Shown here one piece after another: positions 1-8,591 of a stretch of 64,000 nucleotides of DNA; position 1 is the stretch's first letter; each line of letters begins with the position of its first letter. The notes beneath the pieces were generated by a model, which was given only the letters and a program-made list of their open reading frames with translations, was not told where the DNA came from and did no database searches. Location of the stretch: positions 115,755-179,754 of the forward strand of contig NZ_JAIQCL010000008.1 of assembly GCF_020023385.1 (NCBI RefSeq), written 5' to 3'. The position numbers and the translations under genes were made by a program. This stretch comes from Planococcus circulans (GTDB taxonomy: Bacteria; Bacillota; Bacilli; Bacillales_A; Planococcaceae).

Positions 1-193
1 ATTCCTTGCCGTACCATCTTAATTTCGCCAATACCCCATCCAGTGGATGGCCCGTATGAAATTCTTTTCCTTTCCAAGTTCCGAGAAGGGATTCCAAATC
101 TACGGTCTCCAGTGAATCGAATAATTTGCAGGCAGTATGAAGATCTGCTGTTCCTTCTTCCAGCATAGCGACAATCTCGGCTTGAGACTCCAT
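1..193 (-). CDS. GXWXG/DUF4334-type protein, N-terminal part (runs off the left edge)
   Basis: About 64 residues of the N-terminus are present; the rest lies outside the window. After a short helical lead the chain reads GTWKGKEFHTGHPLDG, which is the signature of the GXWXG domain that is normally followed by DUF4334. The biochemical role of that family is not established. Two in-frame ATG codons occur at 199 and 193; the purine-rich AAGGGGAG site ends just before 199 and sits 6 bases from 193, so 193 is the better start. It begins 14 bases after the stop of the SDR gene on the same strand and is probably its operon partner. Confidence 0.7.
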   Translation of the reverse strand, partial: MESQAEIVAMLEEGTADLHTACKLFDSLETVDLESLLGTWKGKEFHTGHPLDGVLAKLRWYGKE

Positions 194-206
194 GCTCATC
201 TCCCCT

Positions 207-992
207 TCAAATTTCCATTTCCCAGCGTTTCGCTTCTTCTTCCTTCATCTGCTTTTCTGTTTCTTCTGGGAAGGCAGTGCGGAATTTATGTGTATCCAGA
301 GGGATGACTTCCACCATCTTCGCAATCATTTCTTCGGGATCATACTGATTTTCCAGTGCTTTATCCGCCTCTTCCATGTCCTCTTTCCGCGTGAAATGTA
401 TGGCTTCGTTGTACCATTTCCATTTCGCTTCCGCACTGCGGTCATTGAAACCTGTCGCAAACGCACCTGGATTGATGGTCGCCACTTGTACTCCGTGACC
501 TTCCAATTCCTTCTGCATCGTCGTCGCTATCGCTTCGATTGCATGCTTGGTTGCCGTATATGGCCCGACATAAGGCGTCGCCATTATTCCTGCCATTGAA
601 GACATAAAAATGATTTTTCCTTTTCCTTTATCCACGAACTTACGTGCAGCAACCTGCGCCGTTTCCAACGTGCTGAAGACATTCACCTCGAATAATTCCC
701 GGAAATTCGACATCGGCACCTCCGAAAGCGGCCCACCTTCATTTACGGCTGCATTAGCGACGAAGATATCAAAATCGTATTCGAGCATCTGTGCCAGATC
801 CTGTGGATTTTTGATGTCCATTTTGAAAACATCCAATTCCAGACCTTTTGCAGCAGCTTCCTCACGTAATGCTGTCACCTGCGGAGCGGTTTCCACTGGC
901 GCTATAACCTTATGCCCCTTTTCTGCAAGTCCGAATGCTGTTCCTTTTGCCAAACCGCTACCGGCTCCTGTGATAAAAATTGTTTTACTCAA
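207..992 (-). CDS. SDR family oxidoreductase
   Basis: A 261-residue classical short-chain dehydrogenase/reductase, NAD(P)H-dependent, substrate unknown. The cofactor motif TGAGSGLAKG is at residues 9-18, an NA(G/A)-type motif reads VANAAV near 83, the catalytic serine lies in MSSMAG, and YTATK near 150 supplies the YxxxK pair. The C-terminal 50 residues are charged and diverge from the fold core. Translation starts at a TTG 9 bases after AGGAGG. A SigB-like promoter lies upstream at 1032-1056, so it is probably a general stress enzyme. It is not closely related to the three SDR genes near 60 kb. Confidence 0.85.
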   Translation of the reverse strand: MSKTIFITGAGSGLAKGTAFGLAEKGHKVIAPVETAPQVTALREEAAAKGLELDVFKMDIKNPQDLAQMLEYDFDIFVANAAVNEGGPLSEVPMSNFRELFEVNVFSTLETAQVAARKFVDKGKGKIIFMSSMAGIMATPYVGPYTATKHAIEAIATTMQKELEGHGVQVATINPGAFATGFNDRSAEAKWKWYNEAIHFTRKEDMEEADKALENQYDPEEMIAKMVEVIPLDTHKFRTAFPEETEKQMKEEEAKRWEMEI

Positions 993-1031
993 TTAATCCA
1001 GCCTCCTGTATTCCTATTTTATACTTTATGT

Positions 1032-1056
1032 CTTCCCCGAGAAGCATAAAATAAAC
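1032..1056 (-). promoter_or_regulatory. SigB-like promoter of the SDR gene
   Basis: On the minus strand GTTTAT is followed after 13 bases by GGGAAG, against the SigB consensus GTTTAA-N12-15-GGGTAT. It lies about 40 bases upstream of the TTG start. The same pair of boxes with the same spacing precedes the catalase gene. Confidence 0.55.
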
Positions 1057-1113
1057 AGGACTTAGCAGAGCATTGGATTCTTAACTGAGCTTCTATGGAC
1101 TTCATGAAACAAA

Positions 1114-1150
1114 AAAATGCCCACTCCCTCGAAAAGGAATGAGCATTTTA
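1114..1150 (-). terminator. Intrinsic terminator of the XRE gene
   Basis: A 14-pair stem (AAAATGC.../...GCATTTT, with two G-U pairs) is followed on the minus strand by seven T residues. It lies 17 bases after the XRE stop codon. Confidence 0.85.
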
Positions 1151-1167
1151 AGCGGGCTTATGGAAAG

Positions 1168-1524
1168 TCAGTTCGATGCGACACCGTAACTACCCATACG
1201 GCGTTTAACTTGAATGAAAGATGCAGCTTCAGCAAGTTCGTTCTGATTCAACGGCTGGTCATCCAACATGAGATTGTAATCATTTAAAAAACTGGTATTT
1301 TGAAGATCCACATTGATTGTCCGTTCGTTGCGATCCAACAAACTGTCGACAGATATCTCAAAATAATCGGCAAGCCTCTCGAGATGCACTACAGACACTT
1401 GTTTCTTTCCACTTTCATAAGCCCAAACCGTACTTTTCGCAAAGCCGATTGCTTCTGCCAACTCTTCAGTAGATAGTCCTTTTGCTTCCCTTAAGTCCTT
1501 GATGCGTTTACTCAACTGTTTCAT
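1168..1524 (-). CDS. XRE-family DNA-binding transcriptional regulator
   Basis: A 118-residue protein with an N-terminal HTH_3 domain (about residues 6-62; LREAKGLSTEELAEAIG and STVWAYESGKK make the helix-turn-helix). The C-terminal half holds a short helical segment, QPLNQNELAEAASFIQVKRR, of the type seen in SinR-like and other Bacillales XRE proteins, where it mediates oligomerisation. Target genes cannot be told from sequence. It has its own promoter and terminator, with an AGGAG ribosome binding site before the ATG. Confidence 0.85.
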   Translation of the reverse strand: MKQLSKRIKDLREAKGLSTEELAEAIGFAKSTVWAYESGKKQVSVVHLERLADYFEISVDSLLDRNERTINVDLQNTSFLNDYNLMLDDQPLNQNELAEAASFIQVKRRMGSYGVASN

Positions 1525-1563
1525 TTATACTCCTGCTCCCTAAATAATTTTCTAACTATTTTA

Positions 1564-1592
1564 AATATACTGCACCTTGCGCTTTTTCACAA
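1564..1592 (-). promoter_or_regulatory. SigA promoter of the XRE gene
   Basis: On the minus strand TTGTGA and TATATT are separated by 17 bases, about 40 bases upstream of the XRE start. Confidence 0.6.
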
Positions 1593-2027
1593 TCTTTTTT
1601 GGATAATTCTTTAAAAAAGTGTGAATAATTAGTGAACACTAACTAGAGATTACTAAATATGGTAATTAACTAGGTTTTTATAGTTACTTAATTTACCAAT
1701 TTCAAAGTTGTTTAAATTGACAGGTAAATAGACACTTCATCGTTTAATTACCTTTAAATGCCATACCACCTATAAAAGTCAGGTGAATCCTCCACTGGGT
1801 CTTCAACAACCCGCCAGTAAAATTTAAACTAAATCTTCCAAATGCCGTGCCTTCTTCAATCATTCTCTTGCCGATCAAACTATGCCTCGTAAAGTTCGGA
1901 TAAAATTAATAAATAGCACTAATTTGAATTTAATAACTATTCCAATAAAGTATATTCATTTTGAAATAGATTAAAATCCTTTAATAAATCCAAAATAACA
2001 CCTATATACCTACTTATGAAATTTATT
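1593..2027. other. AT-rich intergenic stretch with a possible decayed coding fragment
   Basis: This gap between divergent genes is very AT-rich except for about 1744-1905. There the minus strand is open for 54 codons and ends in TAA, but it has no start codon or ribosome binding site. The translation (for example RHSLIGKRMIEEGTAFGRF) is not one I recognise. It may be the tail of a lost gene or chance. I see no RNA gene or riboswitch. Confidence 0.25.
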
Positions 2028-2056
2028 TTGATTTTTTTAACTAAAAAAAGTATTAT
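2028..2056 (+). promoter_or_regulatory. SigA promoter of the peptide transporter
   Basis: TTGATT (2028-2033) and TATTAT (2051-2056) are separated by exactly 17 bases, 30 bases upstream of the start codon. Confidence 0.65.
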
Positions 2057-2085
2057 GTTAGAATAAACAAATGGAGGTTAGTGTA

Positions 2086-3582
2086 ATGTCTGAAAAGTAT
2101 TCTCGGCAAGAGATTGTTAAAAGTGTTCCTCAAAAAGGCTTTTTTGGCCATCCAAAAGGGCTTTTCACGTTATTCTTTACAGAATTCTGGGAACGGTTCT
2201 CCTATTATGGAATGAGAGCCATCCTGGTTTTTTATATGTATTACGAAATTTCCGATGGCGGTCTGGGACTTGATCAAACGACTGCTTTATCCATCATGTC
2301 CATTTATGGATCACTCGTTTATATGTCCGGAATCATCGGCGGTTGGCTGGCTGACCGGATATTCGGCACTTCAAAAGCTGTCTTTTATGGTGGGATTCTC
2401 ATCATGCTTGGACATATCGCATTAGCGATTCCAGGTAACCTCGCTTTATTTTTCGTATCCATGGTCTTGATCGTTCTCGGTACCGGTTTATTGAAACCGA
2501 ACGTATCCAGTGTTGTAGGCGAAATTTACGCGGATAATGACGATCGCCGCGATGCCGGATTCAGTATCTTCTATATGGGTATTAATATGGGGGGCTTCCT
2601 GGCGCCGCTAATTGTCGGTACTGTCGGAATGAACATCAGCTTCCATTTAGGGTTCAGTATTGCCGCTGCCGGCATGTTCTTGGGCTTAGTGATTTTTGTC
2701 TCTACCAAGAAGAAAAACCTTGGTCTGGCAGGAACGGTTGTGCCAAATCCATTATTGCCTTCAGAACGTAAAACAACGATTAAAATCTTTACAATCGGCG
2801 CATTGGTCATTGCAGCAGCAGTTGCAATCGGTATTCCAACTGGATTATTGACTTTTGACAGCTTTGTAGCGATTGTCGGTATTTTTGGCATTTTGATTCC
2901 CGTCGTTTATTTCACAGTTATGTACCGCAGCAAAAAAACAACAGAAGTGGAACGTTCACATCTGCTGGCATACATTCCATTGTTTATCGCATCCGTCATG
3001 TTCTGGGCAATCCAGGAACAGGGATCAACCATCCTTGCGGCATACGCGGATACACGCACGGATCTTGAATTTGCAGGGATTTCGATTTCCCCTGCCTGGT
3101 TCCAATCTTTGAACCCGTTGTTCATCATCATGTTGGCTCCAGTCTTTGCTTGGCTATGGGTTAAACTTGGAAGCAGACAACCGTCGATTCCACAAAAATT
3201 CTCACTTGGCCTGTTGTTTGCCGGATTGTCCTTCCTGGTCATCCTATTGCCTGCTTACTTCGGAGGACCAGCAGCATTAGTCAATCCACTTTGGCTTGTC
3301 CTTAGTTATTTCATCGTTGTACTCGGCGAACTCTGCCTGTCTCCGGTGGGACTATCAGCAACAACCAAATTGGCACCTGCTGCTTTTTCTGCTCAAACGA
3401 TGAGCCTGTGGTTCCTATCCAACGCAGCAGCTCAGGCAATCAACGCACAATTGGTCAAATTCTATACAGTGGAAAACGAAATGATGTACTTCGGAATCAT
3501 CGGGGGCGCTTCGATCGTCCTCAGCATCCTGTTGTTCATCTTCGCACCACGCATCCAAGGCTTCATGAAAGGTGTCCGGTAA
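2086..3582 (+). CDS. dtpT: Proton-coupled di-/tripeptide transporter (POT/PTR family)
   Basis: A 498-residue polytopic membrane protein that imports di- and tripeptides with protons. The POT signature ExxER appears as EFWERFSYYG near residue 32 and is followed by MRAILVFYM. The second PTR signature region (FSIFYMGINMGGFLAPLI) lies near 160. About 14 membrane segments are expected, as in the family. An in-frame ATG at 2071 overlaps the ribosome binding site itself (atGGAGG), so the true start is the ATG at 2086, 8 bases after GGAGG. The gene has its own promoter. Part of the stop-codon-linked repeat follows the stop codon, then a terminator. Confidence 0.92.
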   Translation: MSEKYSRQEIVKSVPQKGFFGHPKGLFTLFFTEFWERFSYYGMRAILVFYMYYEISDGGLGLDQTTALSIMSIYGSLVYMSGIIGGWLADRIFGTSKAVFYGGILIMLGHIALAIPGNLALFFVSMVLIVLGTGLLKPNVSSVVGEIYADNDDRRDAGFSIFYMGINMGGFLAPLIVGTVGMNISFHLGFSIAAAGMFLGLVIFVSTKKKNLGLAGTVVPNPLLPSERKTTIKIFTIGALVIAAAVAIGIPTGLLTFDSFVAIVGIFGILIPVVYFTVMYRSKKTTEVERSHLLAYIPLFIASVMFWAIQEQGSTILAAYADTRTDLEFAGISISPAWFQSLNPLFIIMLAPVFAWLWVKLGSRQPSIPQKFSLGLLFAGLSFLVILLPAYFGGPAALVNPLWLVLSYFIVVLGELCLSPVGLSATTKLAPAAFSAQTMSLWFLSNAAAQAINAQLVKFYTVENEMMYFGIIGGASIVLSILLFIFAPRIQGFMKGVR

Positions 3583-3585
3583 CAA

Positions 3586-3625
3586 GAAAAGCGCAAGCAG
3601 CCGTTTAGCCCCGACAAGCACTGAA
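3586..3625 (+). repeat. Truncated copy of the stop-codon-linked hairpin repeat
   Basis: GAAAAGCGCAAGCAGCCG begins 3 bases after the TAA of the peptide transporter. Only the first 35-40 bases of the element are present. It lies between the stop codon and the terminator, as the other copies do. Confidence 0.7.
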
Positions 3626-3659
3626 GCAAATAAAGAAAACAAAAGAGACAATACCAGCA

Positions 3660-3699
3660 AAAAAATGCCCGACAGGTCAAAACTGTCGGGCATTTTTTC
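3660..3699 (+). terminator. Intrinsic terminator of the peptide transporter
   Basis: An 11-pair GC-rich stem (ATGCCCGACAG/CTGTCGGGCAT) with a 7-base loop is followed by six T. The A-run before it lets it also serve the convergent pentapeptide gene. Confidence 0.92.
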
Positions 3700-3716
3700 G
3701 TGTTCCTTCTATAATA

Positions 3717-4358
3717 TTAGTTATTTTCTACAATCATTCCCATCTGCCGGGCAAAAGCAATGGCCTGATCCGGCGACACCTTGCATCCCTGCAATTTCTC
3801 AATCGACACTTGAATGCTGTCGAAGCTATTCGTACTTAGGTCGATGTCTTTTAAGCTGGTTTCAGTGAAATTGATTTCATTCATATCGCACAGACGGAAT
3901 TCACTCGTTTTCAACTCCATTTGGTAAAAGTCTGCAAAGCGCATAGAAGAAGAAACGAAACTTACTGTATTGCATAAAGAAAAGCCAAATGTGGCGTAAT
4001 TCAAGAGACATTCCTCAAATAGCGTATGGCGAATTCCAGCTTCGGCAAAATTGGTTCCCACTAATTTGGAGTTCCGGAATTCAGTGCGGTGAAAGACGGC
4101 GCGGCTCAAATCCGCATTCGATAGATCACAATTCAAAAAAACGACATCAACAAATTCGGAACGCGGCCAACTGGTCTCCAGAAAGTTGACGTTTTCAAAG
4201 ACCACATTATCGATATGAAGTGCTTCTTCAGTGCTGAAATCAATGGTTTCCTGCGAAATCCTGCAATTGCTTATGTAATGATCATCTATGGCTGCTGTAA
4301 ACGAGCGGGTTTCCAGTTCCGGTGGGATAAGCGGTACAAATCTTTTGGTTTTCTTCAT
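3717..4358 (-). CDS. Pentapeptide repeat protein
   Basis: A 213-residue protein. From about residue 60 to 180 it repeats the A(D/N)LXX-type five-residue pattern (for example LSNADLSRAVF, LVGTNFAEAG, MRFADFYQM, INFTETSLKDIDL), which folds into a right-handed quadrilateral beta-helix. Some members of this fold mimic DNA and protect gyrase, but most have no known role and nothing here points to one. It lies downstream of the Usp-type gene on the same strand, separated by a weak hairpin. Confidence 0.85.
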   Translation of the reverse strand: MKKTKRFVPLIPPELETRSFTAAIDDHYISNCRISQETIDFSTEEALHIDNVVFENVNFLETSWPRSEFVDVVFLNCDLSNADLSRAVFHRTEFRNSKLVGTNFAEAGIRHTLFEECLLNYATFGFSLCNTVSFVSSSMRFADFYQMELKTSEFRLCDMNEINFTETSLKDIDLSTNSFDSIQVSIEKLQGCKVSPDQAIAFARQMGMIVENN

Positions 4359-4386
4359 GACTCCTTAACTCTCCTTTTGGGTAAAC

Positions 4387-4420
4387 AAAAGACCGCCTCG
4401 ATAGCGAAGCAGCCTTTTGT
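4387..4420 (-). terminator. Weak terminator or processing hairpin between the Usp and pentapeptide genes
   Basis: On the minus strand AAAGGCTGC pairs with GCGGTCTTT (9 pairs, two of them G-U), followed by TTGTTT. Its strength is uncertain, so read-through into the pentapeptide gene is possible. Confidence 0.5.
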
Positions 4421-4429
4421 TGTTGGTAT

Positions 4430-5119
4430 TTATTTTTTCACTAATTCTTTGTCCAAGCATTCATCAATGATTTCAGGCAAGTCGATCCGGTCTTCCGTCA
4501 CTTCCGCTTGATACAATTTATTGTCATGCATGAATTTAAAGATTCCATTATCGAAATCGGTACCGATTTCTTTAAAGAAAATCCCTTCAAGCTGACAGTT
4601 TTTCGATTGGGTGAAATTGATTTTGTAGCTGTCTCCATCTTTTACCAAGTAACAGCGTACGCCTTTTTCAAACTCGTCCCCTTCAACGCCCTTCACTGTG
4701 CGCGCCAATGAGACGACATGAAGATCAACAAACGGAATTTCACGAAGCAGCATATTCAGGAATGATCCTTTCGTGATTTCTTCCCATCTGCTTCTAGCAG
4801 TTTGTCCAATAATGATTTGCGTAATATTAAATTCGTGAGCCACTTCTGCAATCACTTTTGCAGAGGGGCGCTTTTCTTTATCACGAACAATAAACTCTTC
4901 AGCTTCGTATTCTTCAGCCAGCTCTCTCCATCGTTCAATATAAGATGCTTTTTCAGCGTCAAATTCGTCAACAGATGTCGGGTCCACCGTTAAAATGTAC
5001 AACGGGCAATCCAGCATGGTAGCAAGTCTATTACCCCGGTTGATCAAACGTTCACCATTCGGTCCGTAAAAAACACATACCAGGATGCTTTCATCCATTC
5101 GTCCTCTGATTTTTTTCAT
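4430..5119 (-). CDS. KdpD-type universal stress domain protein
   Basis: A 229-residue soluble protein. Residues 9-140 match the Usp domain found inside KdpD sensor kinases: VCVFYGPNGERLINRGNRLA and CPLYILTVDP at the front, then IIIGQTARSRW as the nucleotide-loop region. The C-terminal 80 residues form an acidic extension I do not recognise. It has no histidine kinase part and its own GGGGGG ribosome binding site and SigA promoter, so it is a stand-alone protein, not a broken kdpD. It probably binds ATP or a cyclic dinucleotide by analogy with KdpD. It is transcribed away from mrp. Confidence 0.75.
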   Translation of the reverse strand: MKKIRGRMDESILVCVFYGPNGERLINRGNRLATMLDCPLYILTVDPTSVDEFDAEKASYIERWRELAEEYEAEEFIVRDKEKRPSAKVIAEVAHEFNITQIIIGQTARSRWEEITKGSFLNMLLREIPFVDLHVVSLARTVKGVEGDEFEKGVRCYLVKDGDSYKINFTQSKNCQLEGIFFKEIGTDFDNGIFKFMHDNKLYQAEVTEDRIDLPEIIDECLDKELVKK

Positions 5120-5173
5120 TTATGTTCACCCCCCTGGGAATATTATTTATATACTGACATTCAAAACCATGAA

Positions 5174-5202
5174 ATTATACTTCTTCTATTTTAAAAAATC
5201 AA
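5174..5202 (-). promoter_or_regulatory. SigA promoter of the Usp-type gene
   Basis: TTGATT and a perfect TATAAT are separated by 17 bases on the minus strand, about 55 bases upstream of the ATG. Confidence 0.75.
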
Positions 5203-5243
5203 GGGCATTTGTTTAACTTTAGATTTTCGATTCACAAAGAAAT

Positions 5244-5265
5244 ACCCACTTTTCATTTTGTGGGT
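5244..5265. promoter_or_regulatory. Inverted repeat upstream of mrp, possible operator
   Basis: ACCCAC and GTGGGT face each other across 10 bases, in the region between the divergent usp and mrpA genes. No T-run follows. Candidate -10 elements for mrp (TATAAT 5299-5304; TTGACT 5310-5315 with TATCAT at 5335-5340) lie just downstream, but none forms a well-spaced pair. Confidence 0.3.
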
Positions 5266-5437
5266 TAGCTGAGGAATGAAAAAGCCTTGATTTTACTGTA
5301 TAATTAATGTTGACTGCTTTGAGAGCCCTTATCATATCATATTGCAGGAAAAGCGAAACCTATTTCCCTTATTATATACCCGCTCTTGGATTTTTCCATT
5401 CACAATTGATCGTTTTCCCATTACAGGAGGTTCTGCC

Positions 5438-7840
5438 GTGTCTTTATTGATCATAGCCATCTTAATTCCTTTTATCGCTACCGCTCTGATTCCACTCATA
5501 CATAACCGCATAGGAACCTTGCACATCGGCTGGCTCGTGCTGCTGATTCCTACCGCACTATTCGTCATATTCGCCTTGCAGATCCCCGTCATCTCCAATG
5601 GTGACACGTTGATCCAGACAATCAATTGGATCCCTTCAGTAGGCATTAACTTTGTTGCTTACCTTGACGGCCTCAGTTTGATCATGGCTTTGCTGATCAC
5701 CGGTATGGGGAGCCTGGTAGTTCTCTACTCCATCTACTATTTATCTGCATCCGACTCCTTCCCGCATTTCTATGCTTACCTGTTGCTGTTCATGGGGGCC
5801 ATGCTCGGCATCGTCCTATCTGACAATCTTCTAGTGTTGTATATCTTCTGGGAATTGACCAGTATATCTTCCTTCCTATTGATTGCATTCTGGTATCACC
5901 GGAAAAATTCCCGTTATGGTGCACAAAAGTCCTTATTGATCACCTTTTTCGGCGGATTGGGAATGCTTGCCGGATTCTTGATGCTGCATTCTATGACAGA
6001 GACTTTCAGTATCCGGGAAACGCTATCTGTAATCGGCCAATACACCGATCACACACTGTTTTATCCCGCAATGTTCCTGGTGTTGCTCGGCGCCTTCACT
6101 AAATCGGCACAATTCCCCTTCCACATCTGGCTGCCAGATGCCATGGAAGCACCTACTCCTGTCAGCGCCTATCTGCATTCGGCCACAATGGTTAAAGCGG
6201 GCCTTTACCTGGTCGCCCGGTTCACGCCGATTTTTGGCGGGACTGCTGAATGGTTCTGGACAGTGACGCTTGTCGGACTCGTGACCTTATTGTGGGGGGC
6301 ATTCTGCGCCGTCCGCCAGACCGACTTGAAGGCTTTACTGGCCTATTCCACAATCAGCCAGCTCGGCTTAATCATGAGCCTTTTCGGTATGGGCTCGGCG
6401 GCTATGTATTTTGGCGATGGCGAACAAGGTGCATTTTACGGTTTAGCCATTTTTGCGGCTTTGTTCCATATGGTCAACCATTCGACATTCAAAGGTGCAC
6501 TCTTTATGGTGGTCGGCATCGTCGATCACCAGGTCGGAACACGTGATATCCGCCGTCTTGGCGGGCTGATGTCATTCCTTCCCATCACATTTACATTTGC
6601 TGTCATAGGCAGCTTCTCAATGGCTGGACTGCCCTTCTTCAATGGATTCCTGAGCAAGGAGATGTTTTTTACAGCCTCTGTCAATGCGATCGGCCTCCCT
6701 GTTTTCGGTGATTCGGCCTGGGGTCTACTGATTCCGGCCATTGCCTGGGTCGCTTCCGTCTTCACTTTCGTCTACTGTATGATTATTGTGTTCCGCACTT
6801 TCTTTGGAAGACCGCAACTGAAGAAGCTGGACAGAAAACCCGTAGAGCCATCCCTTGGCATGCTCATTTCACCAGCCATCCTGTGCGTACTGATTGTCGG
6901 TTTGTTCTTCGTCCCTAATTTATTAGGTGATCATCTGCTTAGACCAGCTTTAAACGGCATTATTCCTGGTATTTCAGGAGCAGCCCCGCATATTTCCGCA
7001 TGGCATGGTTTTAACACTGAATTATTCATGACTTTTGGAATCATAATTGTAGGAACTCTTCTTTTCCTCACTTTCCGCAGCTGGTACAAAATCTATCTCC
7101 TGCAGCCTCCAGGATGGACGTTCACTGCATTGTATAATTCTTACCTGAAGGACTTGAAACGAGTATCCAATTGGATTACGACACATTATATGACAGGCCA
7201 TCTGCCGGCTTACTTTGCTTATATCTTCATTTTCTTCATTGCCACAGCTGGTGGCGCCCTTATTTTCACTGGTGCATTATCGATTGATCTGACAGCAGAT
7301 TCGCCCATCAGCTTCTATGAAGGCATGTTGGTTACTGCCATGGCGATAGCGGCTGTCAGCATCCTGTTTGCGAAATCCCGTCTGACAGCAATTTTGCTGA
7401 ATGGTGTATTGGGCTTCTCCATCGCCATTTTCTTTGTCCTGTTCCGCGCACCCGATCTGGCATTGACGCAATTGGTCATCGAAACGGTGACCACCGTCCT
7501 CTTCCTGTTGTGCTTTAACTTTTTGCCGGAATGGGCAAAAGAAGATTCTGCAAAACGGATAAAAATCCGGAATGCGGTTATTGCAATCAGCGCTGGAATC
7601 ACGGTTACGTTAATTGGACTGACGGTCAACAGTGGACAATCATTTGAAAGCATTTCCGGTTATTTCGAGAATTCCTATGAACTTGCAGGAGGAGACAATA
7701 TCGTCAATGCGATCTTGGGTGATTTCCGAGCTTTTGATACTCTGCTGGAATCACTTGTCTTGTTCATTGCCGGACTTGGCGTCTATACATTGATTCGTTT
7801 AAAGCTTGGAAAGGGGCCGGAAAAAGATGAACATAAATGA
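5438..7840 (+). CDS. mrpA: Na+/H+ antiporter subunit A
   Basis: The largest subunit (800 residues) of the multisubunit Mrp cation/proton antiporter, which expels Na+ in exchange for H+ and supports growth in salt and alkali. The first 500 residues form a NuoL/NuoM-like proton channel (FAAAMLGIVLSDNLLVLYIFWELTS-type helix with the key Glu, then HSATMVKAGLYL and HMVNHSTFKGALFM). The C-terminal third adds the MrpA-specific helices with APDLALTQLVIETV and a domain resembling MrpB. The start is the GTG at 5438, 7 bases after AGGAGG; an upstream in-frame TTG at 5342 has no ribosome binding site. The 3' end overlaps mrpB by 14 bases. Confidence 0.95.
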   Translation: MSLLIIAILIPFIATALIPLIHNRIGTLHIGWLVLLIPTALFVIFALQIPVISNGDTLIQTINWIPSVGINFVAYLDGLSLIMALLITGMGSLVVLYSIYYLSASDSFPHFYAYLLLFMGAMLGIVLSDNLLVLYIFWELTSISSFLLIAFWYHRKNSRYGAQKSLLITFFGGLGMLAGFLMLHSMTETFSIRETLSVIGQYTDHTLFYPAMFLVLLGAFTKSAQFPFHIWLPDAMEAPTPVSAYLHSATMVKAGLYLVARFTPIFGGTAEWFWTVTLVGLVTLLWGAFCAVRQTDLKALLAYSTISQLGLIMSLFGMGSAAMYFGDGEQGAFYGLAIFAALFHMVNHSTFKGALFMVVGIVDHQVGTRDIRRLGGLMSFLPITFTFAVIGSFSMAGLPFFNGFLSKEMFFTASVNAIGLPVFGDSAWGLLIPAIAWVASVFTFVYCMIIVFRTFFGRPQLKKLDRKPVEPSLGMLISPAILCVLIVGLFFVPNLLGDHLLRPALNGIIPGISGAAPHISAWHGFNTELFMTFGIIIVGTLLFLTFRSWYKIYLLQPPGWTFTALYNSYLKDLKRVSNWITTHYMTGHLPAYFAYIFIFFIATAGGALIFTGALSIDLTADSPISFYEGMLVTAMAIAAVSILFAKSRLTAILLNGVLGFSIAIFFVLFRAPDLALTQLVIETVTTVLFLLCFNFLPEWAKEDSAKRIKIRNAVIAISAGITVTLIGLTVNSGQSFESISGYFENSYELAGGDNIVNAILGDFRAFDTLLESLVLFIAGLGVYTLIRLKLGKGPEKDEHK

Positions 7841-8249
7841 TGTGATTCTAAAAACTGTATCAAAAGCCGTCGTTTTGATTATTTTAACTTTCGGCATCTA
7901 CCTTTTCCTTTCCGGGCATAATCAGCCAGGCGGCGGATTTATCGGCGGATTGGTTATTGCCTCTGCTTTTGTGCTGATGTTCTTGTCTTATGACTCTGAA
8001 ACCGTCAGTGAAGCATTGCCGATTGATTTCAAGAAGCTATCCGCACTCGGTGTATTGCTGGCGATGCTAAGTGGCGTAGCCCCTATGTTTTTTGGCGGGG
8101 CATTTCTGAGCCAAAGTTTTGGCTACTTTGATTTGCCGATTTTCGGCAAAACCGAACTTGCCACTGTCACCGTATTTGAAGCCGGCATCGCATTGACAGT
8201 CGTCGGCGTTGTCGTGAATATAATTCTTAGTATAAGTGAGGATGAGTAG
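7827..8249 (+). CDS. mrpB: Na+/H+ antiporter subunit B
   Basis: A 140-residue membrane subunit of the Mrp antiporter with about four helices. The motif GHNQPGGGFIGGLV near residue 30 is diagnostic of MrpB/MnhB. The ATG at 7827 lies inside the end of mrpA and has AAGGGG 10 bases upstream, which suggests translational coupling. Three bases separate it from mrpC. Confidence 0.95.
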   Translation: MNINDVILKTVSKAVVLIILTFGIYLFLSGHNQPGGGFIGGLVIASAFVLMFLSYDSETVSEALPIDFKKLSALGVLLAMLSGVAPMFFGGAFLSQSFGYFDLPIFGKTELATVTVFEAGIALTVVGVVVNIILSISEDE

Positions 8250-8252
8250 CCT

Positions 8253-8591
8253 GTGGAATCATTGATCATCATCTTGGTCGGCGTCCTTACCACGGTCGCC
8301 ATCTATCTTGTTTTATCCAAAAATGTAGTTCGCGTCATTCTGGGAACAGCCATTCTTTCCCACGCAGTCCATCTGTTGATTTTGTCGATGGGCGGCTTGA
8401 AACTGGGGACTGTCCCCTTGCTCGGCGAAGAAGCTGGATCTTACGTTGATGCTTTGCCTCAAGCATTGATTTTAACGGCTATTGTCATCAGTTTTGCCGT
8501 TACAGCCTTTATCCTGGTGCTCGCGTATCGCGCCTATCAGGAGTTGGAAACCGATAATCTGGGAGCTATGAGAGGTTCTGATGATGAATAA
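8253..8591 (+). CDS. mrpC: Na+/H+ antiporter subunit C
   Basis: A 112-residue NuoK-like subunit with three predicted helices. ILSHAVHLLILSMG, followed by DALPQALILTAIVISFA, is typical of MrpC/MnhC. Translation starts at GTG. The 3' end overlaps the start of mrpD by 8 bases. Confidence 0.95.
   Translation: MESLIIILVGVLTTVAIYLVLSKNVVRVILGTAILSHAVHLLILSMGGLKLGTVPLLGEEAGSYVDALPQALILTAIVISFAVTAFILVLAYRAYQELETDNLGAMRGSDDE

Noticed and set aside
4430..5119. Broken kdpD sensor kinase
   Set aside because: The Usp domain resembles KdpD, but the gene has its own promoter, ribosome binding site and C-terminal extension, with no trace of kinase sequence nearby.
5342..5437. N-terminal extension of mrpA from a TTG
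   Set aside because: No ribosome binding site there, and AGGAGG stands at correct distance before the GTG at 5438, which gives the normal 800-residue length.
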